Assembly (NCBI GenBank): GCA_947310385.1
Contig: OX371223.1
Span: forward strand, 161,998,872 to 162,062,871
Reading direction: 5' to 3'
Source of the DNA: Nephrotoma appendiculata
Taxonomy: Eukaryota; Arthropoda; Insecta; Diptera; Tipulidae
Length of the DNA stretch: 64,000 nt
How positions within the stretch are numbered: position 1 is the first letter of the stretch; each line of letters begins with the position of its first letter. The notes under the pieces were generated by a model. That model had not been told where the DNA came from. It searched no databases and worked only from the letters and a program-made list of their open reading frames with translations. Shown piece after piece: positions 1-10,089 of this stretch. The position numbers and the translations under genes are program-made.

Positions 1-13
1 CTACAGATCATAT

Positions 14-1755
14 ATGGATCGCGAAGAAGTGCATAAAGCACGATTTGAAAATCATTTCCGCATTAAACCATTTAACGGCAACTTCACCGAGTACACGGAA
101 AATGCAACAATTCATGGCATCAAATACTTAGGAGAAAAACGTCGCTCATGTGGGGAAAAAATTTATTGGATTTTAATTTTTACATGTTGCTTTACATTCT
201 TAGGTATTTTTATACGAGGAATTGTTGTTAAATGGCAAATGCAAGCAGTAATTTTAGTCGAAGATGATGTACCCACAAGAATTTATAAAATTCCATTTCC
301 AGCCGTAACTATCTGCCCGCAAATTAAAGTGAAGAACTCAAAATTCCCGCTCGATGAATATCTAGAGAAAATTTATCGTGGTGAACTGAAAAAGATTAAC
401 GATTTGGATAAGGAAAAAGTCGAAGTAGCGTACCAGATATGTAATGAATATTCAAAGAAAATGTTTCGACCTAGTGAAATGGGATTAGGCAAATATTTAA
501 ATACATCGCACATACCAATACTACACGAGGTATGCCAATTAAAATATATAAATATATAAGTGGTATAATATAATTATAATTTATTCATTATAATTTACAG
601 TTATCTCCGACACTTAACGAAACCTTATTGTCCGCTGAATATAATGTCAATTTTCTATTTGAAAAAGCTACATTTTCGGAAATCTTAACCAATGAAGGTG
701 TTTGTTTTACATTTAATGTACCGCAAGATATAATACGCCAAGATGAAATTCAAAATAATTATCAGTACAACAGTTTAAATCAAAAGGCAATGAACTGGGA
801 TGCTGATGAGGGCTATAACATAAAGGCCGACTCCTCAAATCTAGTTTTTCCCATCTTTATTATTGGAGCGGGAAAAGACTTTGGTATGCGCCTACACCTT
901 AGTTCTCTTAAAACTGACATAACTAGCTTATGTCAACCATTGAAAAATATTGCGTTTAAAATTGTGTTACATTCTCCAACCGTGTATCCAACGACATACG
1001 AAGATTATATTTTTGTTGAATACGAAACGGTAACAAATATAGCGGTAACACCAAAATTAATCAAAACCCCTGAAAATTTAAGGGACTATAGCTCTGGTAA
1101 ACGGCAATGTTATTTTAAAGAAGAACGGCGTTTGAAATATTTCCCGTATTACAACAAAGTTAATTGTAAACTGGAATGTTTAGCTAATTTTACCAGAGAC
1201 AGCTTGAATTGTGTACATTTTTCATTGCCGATGGAGCTGGGAACACCAATATGTGGACCAAAAAGTTATAATAATTTTCAAATGTATCATCATGTAGAAG
1301 CTCTAGAGTCACTTGAACACTTGTTGGATGATAAGCTATTTGAACATTTAAAACCCGGTTTCATTAACAAAACCTTATTAATGAAACACAAGAAGTGCAA
1401 TTGTCTGCCAGAATGTAATTCAGTTGAGTATACATTCAAAACACAAGCAGAACAGACAATTTTTGGAAAGTTAAACGTAATCTTTAATAATGATACAAAT
1501 ACGACTCTTTCGCACCAGAATACCGTAGTTAATATATTTTTTAATTCGGATCGAGTAGTTGGTATGACACGCAGTAAGTTGTATTCGTTTCCAGATTTGG
1601 TAGCTAATTTTGGTGGATTGATGGGACTTTTCTTAGGCGCATCAATTTTAAGTTTATTCGAACTTATTTATTTTTGTGCTGTACGGCATATTTGTAATTT
1701 TAGATGCAAAATGTATGCAAGTGACGCAAATAAATCGCCAAGCAATCAAATGTAG
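14..1755 (+). CDS. Pickpocket-type DEG/ENaC sodium channel, two exons
   Basis: Amiloride-sensitive (DEG/ENaC) cation channel subunit of the insect pickpocket family, acting in the plasma membrane in mechanosensation, chemosensation or salt handling. Exons are 14-529 and 601-1755. The donor reads GAG|GTATG and the acceptor TTTACAG|TTA, both phase 0, giving about 556 residues, a normal length for the family. A first membrane segment lies at about residues 50-70 (WILIFTCCFTFLGIFI) and is followed by the extracellular FPAVTIC motif (residues ~95-101), typical after TM1. A cysteine-rich extracellular domain follows (CKLECLANFT, CNCLPEC). The second membrane segment near residues 505-530 contains the pore signature GLFLGASILSLFEL, whose G-A-S is the selectivity filter. 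The ATG at 14 gives a sensible short cytoplasmic N-terminus, but the gene begins at the window edge, so an upstream exon cannot be excluded. Which ppk paralogue it is cannot be decided by eye. Confidence 0.9.
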
Positions 1756-2905
1756 ATTGTATTTGATAGTTTTGTTTAAGAATTGATTAATGTAATGTTT
1801 AGCTTAAGAATAAAATTATAATTAGGAACCTTTATAATATCACTTTTGTTTTTTATTAATAATTATTTTAGGAAGGATTGTTTTACTTTATGAACTGTAT
1901 TATTGGAACGAGAAAAGACAATGTTTATTGTACATTACAATGTTTTTTTAATTATATTGTCAATCAAATTCATTATGTTATTCAAAATGTTGTTTGTTCA
2001 CAAGTAAAACGTATTCTTCTAAAAATATTTTGTAACATTTTAGCATTTATTAAACAACCACTAGTTTTCGAGGTGAAATAATAAAGATTTCGCTTCATTA
2101 AGTAGTTAGAAACGTTATATCGGATCATTTCAATTAGAATTTTCCCGCCAATTATTACTATTTTGTCCAGTATTTTTCACTATCTTAAGATCAAGTGATC
2201 TGCCATTTAAATTTTAAAAATTGTTCTTTTTATATTATTCTTATTAACTAATATATGTATGTATAAGAAACTTTGATAATCAAAATACTCATTTCATTGA
2301 CCCCTTTTCCGGGTAATGATTTTTTGTAAATAAATTTCAGAAACAAAGTTTCTAAACCAAAAGTAAGTTTGTGTAAAAATTAAAATTAAAAAAATTAAAG
2401 TGACATTATTCTAACCAGCTTTCCATGAATAATATTGAGTTATCATCATCAGTTTTAGATAAAATCTATTTGTGTTTTTAGGTCTTTCCCATGAAAAGTT
2501 GAAGTCCTATTTGAATAAGGTCTTGGATGACGTATACATACATATCCTATTTTGTTAATAATTTTTATTTTCGCCCATGTTGAAGGCAATTTAGACATTA
2601 CTTGGCAGCAACATACTGTGTAAAATTCCTTCTCCACTATACCAGCCCTACTAATGGTGGTGCTTTATCTCGCAAATTATACCCGATTGAGGTTTTATTA
2701 ATAAACCCTTTTTCCAAATAATCCGATACACATTTTCGAATTTTGGTCAAATTCATTCCTCTAAGATAGAAGATGAGAAATAATTAAGACGAGTATATTC
2801 TTCTCCATCCAGTATCATTTTCATACCAAAATTTAAAAAGTATGGAGTACATATACATAGTACGAATAAGGCTGATCGTTATTACGACACCAATTTGTGC
2901 AATAA
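1756..2905. other. Intergenic DNA downstream of the channel gene
   Basis: AT-rich stretch with AATAAA-like signals just after the stop (1810-1816), fitting the channel gene's 3' end. A 67-codon open frame at 1878-2081 has no recognisable family and looks random. No other coding or repeat structure was seen. Confidence 0.5.
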
Positions 2906-3078
2906 CCGTGTTCCATTGGCGTTAGCAAAGTACTTGCAAGTATGTTCTTGTGAGTAGATGTTCAATGGAACGCAAAGTTAGTTAGAAGTAAAACATAAGA
3001 AAACAAAAATTTGGATTGAGTAGTTAAGAGTATCTAGAAGTATTTGCGACTACTTTACTAACGCCAATGGAATGCGGC
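2906..3078. mobile_element. Short TIR element (MITE), 3-bp TAA duplication
   Basis: The ends are inverted copies of about 27 bp: the left end has TTCCATTGGCGTTAGCAAAG and the right end is its near-perfect reverse complement around 3050-3075. TAA flanks both sides (2903-2905 and 3079-3081). There is no coding capacity. The size (173 bp), TIRs and TWA duplication fit a non-autonomous PIF/Harbinger-type MITE. The inner part of the left end (AAGTACTTGCAAGT) resembles the element at 52713-53077. Confidence 0.65.
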
Positions 3079-3109
3079 TAATATATTATATTTCTCCCAA
3101 TCTTTATGA

Positions 3110-3410
3110 TTATTGGCCTTCAAAATGTACGGAACGTATTGAGAATAACCTGGTTCTCGTGGTCTGTTGCATTTGGTTTTAGGGTTACTAAACTGCCGGT
3201 ATGAAGTGCTGTATGTGATAGTCTATGAGAAGTTTTGCGAACTATTTCCCTATGAGCTGTGAGCCATTGTCAGAAATAATAATACGTGGAACAGAAAATA
3301 AACCACTTCTTCCAACTTCCTCTTTAAAATTTAAAATTTCATACTGGAAAAACAACTGAATATTTTGTGAAATTATCGGTAATGAAATGACCATAAGAAA
3401 GACATTCCCT
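3110..3410 (-). pseudogene. Gypsy-type retrotransposon integrase fragment
   Basis: On the minus strand one frame reads a retroviral-type integrase core, with the second catalytic Asp in ISDNGSQ followed by a helix like that after the catalytic Asp in Gypsy/Ty3 integrases (FAKLLIDYHIQHF). An in-frame stop interrupts it a few residues after the motif, and the flanks do not stay open. This is therefore a decayed scrap. It lies 3' of the envelope relic at 3755-5402 on the same strand, the reverse of the usual pol-env order, so the two need not belong to one element. Confidence 0.7.
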
Positions 3411-3754
3411 TGTTTCAGGTTATTAGTTCAGCCTCTGCTTGAACTAGAATATTCTTTCCTTTTATTCCGAGCGGACCACTGATGGGGGCTAATACCGGAA
3501 TACACTTAGTAAAAGATTGTGAGTAAGGTTTTTGAGTACTAACTTTTTTATTAATTGAAAATCGACTTATATACAAAAGTTTTATACCTAAAAATGCAAT
3601 GAGCACATTTTTATTACACGTATTATAACAATAATTGTATTTTGTGTATTTTATGTTATATATAAGTGCCAATGTAGCACAAAAATGTGTTAATGTACAT
3701 TTATCGATTTTAATATAGAAATTTCTGTACACTTTTGTTTTATGTGTTTAAATA

Positions 3755-5402
3755 GCCTGGGGCGCCCTAGAAGCTCTTGGGGCTGGAATGGGAGATGCCG
3801 TTGGTAAAGCTCCACGACAGGCCGGGTGCCTCTTTTTCTGTCTGTTCTTGACATATTTAATGGCAATTGCAATTGCAATGATTATTCCGCTCCAAAATGA
3901 AAAATGAGTTAATACGTAGTGGTGAACATGATGTATATTATTCCTTTATTGTATTATTTTCCTTATTCCCAGGTTATCCTATATTGATTTTCCTTCAGTA
4001 GTTTTATGTCGTGCTCTAGCTTGCTGGTATCCACAGTTAAGTTAATATAATCTGCCTCCGCCCGATGAGTATAGTTGCTTCTTATCGTTCGCCAATTCGG
4101 GGTTGAACTTAGCTTGCTCGAGTTGTTGTGCCTTACGAAAACGGGCGTATTGATTTCTCCTTTTATCTCACTATTAACTTTATCGGCAGCAATTAGATAC
4201 TGGCTTGAATCTCGTAACATGCATCTATCGTCTAATGTTAAGATACCTGACCCACTAAACCGTGTCGTTATGACATATGATCCACAAATTGCATCCTTGT
4301 TTGTTTCTTGGTGTTGTTTCTCAGTGATTGGTTGCATTCATTTTTTTTGTGTTACATAATCCTTGTAGATTAGTGGTATGACGAAGAATCGCTATTTCAC
4401 AAGCATGTTCCGTAGATGCTGCGTTGTAAACTTGTGACACATTGCACAGGAAATGTTTAAATTTTAACTCTTGACAATCATTTAATTTTTCTTTGGTAAA
4501 TGATGCGAAGTGTTCTCGATGTTCATCCACAGCAATATAATCTACACTTGTTTCAATATACGTTGAGTACTCGTTGTAATAGATATTTGGAAATGGAATA
4601 ACCGAGAAGAGTGTGTAGCTCCATGAATATATTAATGGAATAGTTGCTCGTATTATTAGGTTATCCTGAGTTATTCGTGTTTTTAATTTCATGGTTTTGT
4701 ACTCTAAATGTACTCTAAATTGTCGGCTGTGTGATCATTAAGCACAGTAATTGACGGGGGTAGATACTTTCTTATCTTAGATAGTTCTTGGTCTAGTTGC
4801 GATGGCGTCAGCAGAGTGGGATGTAAGATGTTTTGCTGAGCATTATGCACTAAGTCCAACAAACTTTCCTGTGTTTCTTTGGTGTTATTTAATATTAGCA
4901 TTACCTTGAGAGTTGTTGTAAATATTGCTCGTACTTTTTCCTCAATGGAAACATATTCCTTCAGAAGATCTATTTCTATTTGCAGTCGGTTCTGATTTTC
5001 CCTGAAATTGTTTAACGACAACAATGTCAAGTTCGTGTTATGTTTGAATAACTTGATGGTGTTATCAATGATGCTGGTTTGCTTGCTAAGAAGATCTAAT
5101 AGATGCCGCTCGTTTTCATCAATCGTCTCAAAATGGTTTTCATATTGATTTGCTTCCCGTTGAGTTAGTATTCCAAATATATCTAAAAGCAGGATCCCCG
5201 TAGTATCCCCAATTCCCCTCTTTTGACGCAGTCTCTCCTTATTACTGGACATTAATTCATTGTTCTTTCGTACAACCCCTAGTTGCCATTCTAATTGGTG
5301 TAGTATCAAGGCACAATTAATGCCTGGTGTTCTTTTACAGGCTTTCGCCAGTTCCGTATGAATCACATTTATTTGTTTTATTTCTTCCCAATAGTTTGTC
5401 AA
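3755..5402 (-). pseudogene. Decayed insect retroviral-type envelope gene (F-like)
   Basis: Old envelope-like gene of an insect errantivirus or BEL-type retroelement, related to the baculovirus F fusion protein group. The minus-strand frame starting at 5402 has a basic cleavage-like site (RQKRG near residue 60) followed by a glycine- and hydrophobic-rich segment, then long coiled-coil-like heptads. Further frames at 4692-4321 and 4337-3963 contain the cysteine-bearing ectodomain. The last part (about 3895-3755) shows a hydrophobic anchor (GIIIAIAIAI) and a basic tail. The frame is broken at 4699-4720, where an 11-bp motif is directly duplicated, and shifts again near 4330. The gene cannot make a full protein as it stands. 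The TIR element at 5417-6689 inserted next to its 5' end. No gag or pol lies directly upstream. Confidence 0.7.
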
Positions 5403-5416
5403 TTGGTATGTAAACT

Positions 5417-6689
5417 GGCCGGGAGTACGTTCACGATATTTACATTGTTACAATATCGTAACAACTGTCATTGTAGAAATGACGTAATAGTTAACTATGA
5501 GATTGTTCCAAGTGTCAAAACATTGTTAAAAACATAACCACAGAATTAAGAAGACAAAGAAATTTATTGTAAAAACTGGGATTGCACGAAACATTTTTAG
5601 ATTTGCGTAGACAAAATAAATTATAAATTTTAAGAGACTGTAATGTTTTATTGTGATACGAAGGAGTTTGTTGTGAATTTTCAATATAAATTTCTAACGG
5701 AGAAGCAATTGTGTGGCTGATTATTTTGAATTGTAATATTTTTTTAAAATTAATAATTTTTAGTTAGATTAATCTCGAGGGAATCGTAATTGGAGACTAA
5801 CTTTAAATATTGTTTTTCAGACATTACCCGCCAGTCGTTTAGCTCATTTATCACCTGCCTTATAATCTGACAAACCATATGCACAGGAACATGTTCTTGC
5901 ATTAGCCGTACTCCCGCCCGATGCAGATGACAAGACTGAGGCATGTCGTTCGTTTGCCCAAGATGTTCTAAACAAGACTTTAAACTTAAATGTTGAGTAT
6001 AAAATTGCTGCTTTGACCTACGCTACGCTATCCGATCCTGCCACTAATGTTGATGTCGGCAAAGCACTTGATGGTATAATCAGTGTTGAGAGACGACGTG
6101 ACCGCAAACTCGCCAAACCGGTAAGACCGAGCGGCCTTTATAAAATACAAGACTAGAATAAAAATTTTATTTATAGATTGAAGAATATCAAACTCGTGTC
6201 GCAATTTAAACATCACAGATGCGGCATTCGTTCACGATACTATTAGACCTCTTAAGATTCCTAACGATCTATTATGAACGTTTTATGATTTTGTAAAGTT
6301 CGATTTGCCTAGAGGACAATTTTTTTCCATAAAGTACGAATCGTAACTAAAAAATATACGAATAGTACGATCTAAACATAGTATTATGAAGCATCAAAAT
6401 AATCAGTGTATCCATAAAACACAAATTTATTTAAAATAAATATATTAAAAGTTGAATTTTGTTCTTTAAATTATTTTTCAAACCTACGAGTTGCTTCTGA
6501 TACCTACACCATTAAAAATGACATTTCTAGAGGCAGTCTCGAGTGTTCGGTTGAGAATGACGTTTGTAACAATGTAGAGTTCGTGAACGAAAAAGGCACG
6601 TGTTCATTGTTACAATGTAGTTTCATGAACGATTTTGAGCTGTCATTGTTAACAATATTGTAACAATGTAAATATCGTGAACGTCCTGG
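5417..6689. mobile_element. TIR element with 8-bp target duplication carrying an unknown ORF
   Basis: The two ends carry the same inverted sequence, GTTCACGATATTTACATTGT, near 5427-5450 and 6654-6684. The 8-bp TGTAAACT occurs exactly outside each end (5409-5416 and 6690-6697). The element is 1273 bp. It holds no recognisable transposase, but it has an exon-intron-exon open frame at 5821-6209, and further copies of the terminal motif (TTGTTACAATGTAG) lie near the right end. An 8-bp duplication fits hAT, P or Merlin. The ends beginning GG/CC argue against hAT. Its superfamily is undecided. Confidence 0.75.
5821..6209 (+). pseudogene. Unidentified two-exon open frame inside a TIR element
   Basis: A pyrimidine-rich stretch ending TTTTTCAG at 5820 is followed by a frame with one stop (5863-5865) and then 85 open codons (5866-6120). 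A good donor (CCG|GTAAGA) follows at 6121, and a second acceptor (TTATTTATAG) ends at 6176. The second exon adds 11 codons in phase and a stop at 6207-6209. The peptide contains AQEHVLALAVLPPDADDKTE and a basic helix ERRRDRKLAKP, and looks like real, mildly degraded protein rather than random frame. I do not recognise the family. It could be a captured host gene fragment or an element-encoded accessory gene. A downstream acceptor at 5891 would avoid the stop. Confidence 0.45.
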
Positions 6690-6697
6690 TGTAAACT

Positions 6698-7051
6698 CAG
6701 ATTAGTTTAAAAATGTCAAACAGAAGTTAAATGCAGTAAGTGGAGTATCAGTATGCCTATTTCCGAAAACGCCTATGTAACAAATATAATAATCAATCAT
6801 CGTATTTTGTTGATAAATAATTTAAATAAATTTTTTGCTCTACTTTTTTTTAAGAAAATAACTAATGATTTAGTATTTTTATATATTTGGTACTCCATGG
6901 ATAAATTTGGCACTGCAAAAATCATTTAAAATCCTTAATTTTATAAAATTATATTTGTGTATTAATATTATACAGCAATTATATTGTATATTGTAAAAAT
7001 TATTACATTACTTTGTTTTCTTATCTAGAAGGAAGCAATCGCAAACCACTG
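6698..7051. other. AT-rich DNA, nothing recognised
   Basis: No coding frame, TIRs or known repeats were seen between the two neighbouring TIR elements. Before insertion of the 5417-6689 element this stretch adjoined the envelope relic. Confidence 0.4.
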
Positions 7052-7056
7052 TTTAA

Positions 7057-7424
7057 GGCGGATTCATTGTTGTAGTTCGTTGTGTTCGTTCCGTTCGTTG
7101 TGTTCGGTATTTTTACTGGAGTATTATTTTAATGAGTTCATTGTTGATGAAAAAACAAAACATCAAAACACAAAATGAACAACGTACTTGATTACAAAAT
7201 AAAAATATCGAAAATGTGTCTGTTTGTTTCTACTATTATACTATATATCATGTCGTCTCTTTCTTGCCATGTTCCTTCGGTAAAATAGTTGAAGATAGAT
7301 CAACTTGATGAAAAAATACCGAAGATATAAAACGTCATTTGCGACAAATCCTATTGGTTTACAAAAAAGCATAACGAATGGAACGAACGGAATGAACACA
7401 ATGAGCTACAACAATGAATCCGCC
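7057..7424. mobile_element. MITE with ~50-bp TIRs and TTTAA/TTA duplication
   Basis: The left end GGCGGATTCATTGTTGTAG is mirrored by CTACAACAATGAATCCGCC at the right end. The pairing continues inward through repeats of GTTCGTTGTGTTCGTTCCG. TTTAA lies outside both ends (7052-7056 and 7425-7429). This could also be read as a 3-bp TTA or TAA duplication. It is 368 bp with no coding, and a Harbinger-type MITE is the likeliest class. Confidence 0.7.
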
Positions 7425-7433
7425 TTTAACATG

Positions 7434-7915
7434 GGGTTTCACTATACAAAATCGCTGAGATTTTCTATCGTGAGATGGAAGTAGTAGTAGTATGTAATAC
7501 CACAGAATATTCTGTGGTAATACTACACATAATTATGTTATGTGTACTGCGATACCTACCTAATGAAATTGTCAATGCTATACTATTTTAACATAAAAAT
7601 TTATAAATTGGTTGGCAATATTTACGGATTTTTAGGTCATATGGATAGAAATATCTGACCACAAAAAACTAAGAAATAAATAAACAATATTTACGGATTT
7701 TTTGATATTTAAAGAAATTATTATGAGACTAAAATGCCCAGTTATGAAATTTGTTTGATAATTATTTATCAATACAATGAAAAAAACATACACATACTCG
7801 TACATAAAATATCATGAGAGAAAGTCTCTGCGATTTTGCATAGTGTAGAAACCGTATTACCCGGGGTCTTCACTACATGGGGTCTACACTATGCAAAATC
7901 GCTGAGATTTTCTAT
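7434..7915. repeat. Inverted-repeat cluster around TTTCACTATACAAAATCGCTG
   Basis: Three related segments of about 40 bp occur: 7434-7475 forward, 7810-7850 reverse and 7876-7913 forward (CACTATGCAAAATCGCTGAG). The first and second form an inverted pair enclosing about 340 bp. The second and third form a hairpin. The enclosed DNA also has a perfect hairpin at 7499-7523 (CCACAGAATATTCTGTGG). This is probably a TIR element with one end duplicated. No target duplication could be fixed. Confidence 0.5.
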
Positions 7916-8889
7916 CATGGCCCATGGGACTAAATTTATGAATGTATGTGTAAGTATGTTATAAAAATTTTGAAACTCTCAGTAAATTATCAGGAGGCTA
8001 TTTCACGATAAAATTATCATGAAATTTTTACGAAATGTCAATGCTACATTCACCGTCAAGACGAAAAATCCAATTTATGATCATAAACTTAATTGTTAGA
8101 ACTATAATTAGTTTTATCGTCAAGACAAGGCTATTAATCTCATTAATTTGAATCAAAAATATGTTCTAATTAATTCGTAAATGCCAAATCTGGGGGCTTA
8201 GTAATTACTATTGCTGAATATAAACAACGAACAAAAATCGACCGCAGTCGATTTCCATAGTAGACCCTCTGTTTTTAGAAGTCGTTCGTAGAAATGTGTA
8301 CATATGTATGTGGCATCGCTTTTAGTAATTCATGTAAAAAGTAGGAACGATTTAAACAAAAGGACAAATTTTGTTTTTCGCTTATTTTTCTCCATATAAA
8401 AAGTGGTTTGCGATTTTGTTAGATGTCCGAGTATATGCCCAAAGAATGTAAAAGTATCTGAGACCAGACAATACATATATACGCGCTTAAAGTAAACTAG
8501 AATTTTTAGTCTCAAACTCGTAGACAAATATTTATGAATGAGTTCTTGGATGCAGAAGATGTATGAATTCGGAAATGGACTTACCAAAATTCGGTAGACG
8601 TATAGATTCTACATAAGCTGGATGTATCGATTATTCAACCAATATGCTACATAATAAAATATAAAATTGTAATAAAATAAACCAAACTGAAGTGACTAAT
8701 CAAATCTCAAAATTATTCATATTCTAAGTCATTGCGAAGCGACGTTAGTGACAATGGACGGAAAAGAACCATGATTCAAATTAGCTTTTGACTTACAGTT
8801 ACACTAATGGTGTAAATGGTACCTATGTATATATAAAAAAAAATTGCGACTACGCCTATTGTAAAACACAAATTTTATAAAACTCTTAC
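7916..8889. other. Intergenic DNA where the rest of the transporter gene would be expected
   Basis: This is where downstream exons of the minus-strand transporter should start. No minus-strand frame with membrane segments or ENT motifs is visible. Only short unrelated frames occur. Confidence 0.45.
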
Positions 8890-9405
8890 CCGTACATCCC
8901 ATCGCAACTAGCGATACAGCTGCCAAATTAACGGAATATGCAGTAGTCGAGCTAAACATATGCCAGGCTACTTCACACAGTGCCACAAATGTGAGCGTTG
9001 TAAATGATATGGCATAGCCGAATGCAATCCGAATTCGAAATGGTGCCAATGATAAAAATACATTATTTAATAAAACTGTTCCAAATGCAACAATTATATA
9101 AGTCATGGACATATCAAGTGCAACCGAACGTCCAGGAAATCTTGACTGCCAATAGTCGGAAGCAATGATAAAACTAGAGAAATATGTATAAACATGTAAA
9201 TTAATCAAAATTAAAATTGAGGCAAATGGCCCAACCTGTTGTATGGTAAAACAAACCCAATCCCAGCTGTTAAAAGTGCTAAATATACAATATGCCTTGT
9301 ATCTTTCGGTGGTATCGAATCTAATTCAGGACTATCCGACGGTTCTATATTTGTGTGATGACGTCCTTCTAGTCTTTCATAACTTGTAGGTTCCGGCGCC
9401 TCCAT
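8890..9405 (-). pseudogene. ENT4-like (SLC29) transporter, first two coding exons only
   Basis: N-terminal part of an equilibrative nucleoside transporter of the SLC29A4/ENT4 type (polyspecific monoamine and nucleoside carrier, plasma membrane). Exon 1 is 9405-9236, with ATG preceded by AAAG and an acidic tail leading to TM1 with GFVLPYN, the ENT hallmark. The donor is AACAG|GTTGGG. Exon 2 is 9173-8890 and reads SFIIASDYWQSRFPG then TM2-TM4 (DMSMTYIIVAFGTVLLNN, TAYSVNLAAVSLVAMGC), with donor ACGG|GTAAGAG. About 151 residues are present, against some 450-530 for the family. Eleven membrane helices are expected and only about four are here. Both splice sites are intact, so it may be a live gene with distant exons beyond a long transposon-filled intron, or a truncated copy. 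The splice phase at the last donor is open-ended. Confidence 0.75.
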
Positions 9406-10089
9406 CTTTAAATATTGAAGCTAGTTTACTTAATTTTATTTATGTTTAATCACTAAACTTAGTGTTTAGGTATAACTATTAATTATAGTTTCTACTAAAA
9501 TTCACTCTAATTTGTATGCATCTTGTTTTTTTTAATTACATGTTTAATTAAAAACGACAATGCACAGAAAAAAAAAATTTGTATTTTTATTTTTACATGT
9601 CGCCTAAATTTAGACAGAAAATTTGTTGTTTTCATTCGATGATGGGCGGCAGCACGCATGATCATCAAAGAAATTGATTTTTCATGCATGCTACCTAGCA
9701 TATATTTGTAAATGATTTTTTCTGGTTTGATGCTAAATTCAAAAGGTTATTTATTTAAAAACCGAAAGAGTAATTATTTTTTCTTTGTACATATATATTT
9801 AATATTTTCATGAAAGTACCTACAAGTATTTAAAATTATTTTCTAAAAACCGAACTCACACCTTTGTTTTGAAAAACGAAGGTTATAATCGGCAACATTG
9901 CGCAACATATTTGACAGTTGTGACTTCTACATGACAGATTATTCTGGATTTTGTAATTGTAATTTGTAAACACAGGTTTAGTACGCAAATGTTTTTCGTG
10001 ATAATTGAGTCGTAGTGTTATATTGTGTGGTTAATTGATATACTAAAACAAATTAGTCATTCGATATAGTGAAATTATAAACAACAAAA
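9406..10089. promoter_or_regulatory. Divergent intergenic region (transporter / WBP2-like gene)
   Basis: About 680 bp separates the two divergent start codons, so both promoters and 5' leaders must lie here. It contains AT-rich runs and a stretch at 9880-9960 with higher GC content. No specific core promoter element could be assigned by eye. Confidence 0.4.

Noticed and set aside
1878..2081. 67-codon frame after the channel gene
   Set aside because: No family resemblance, composition explained by AT-rich DNA, no splice link to the channel.
4075..4359. 94-codon plus-strand frame
   Set aside because: Antisense shadow of the envelope relic.
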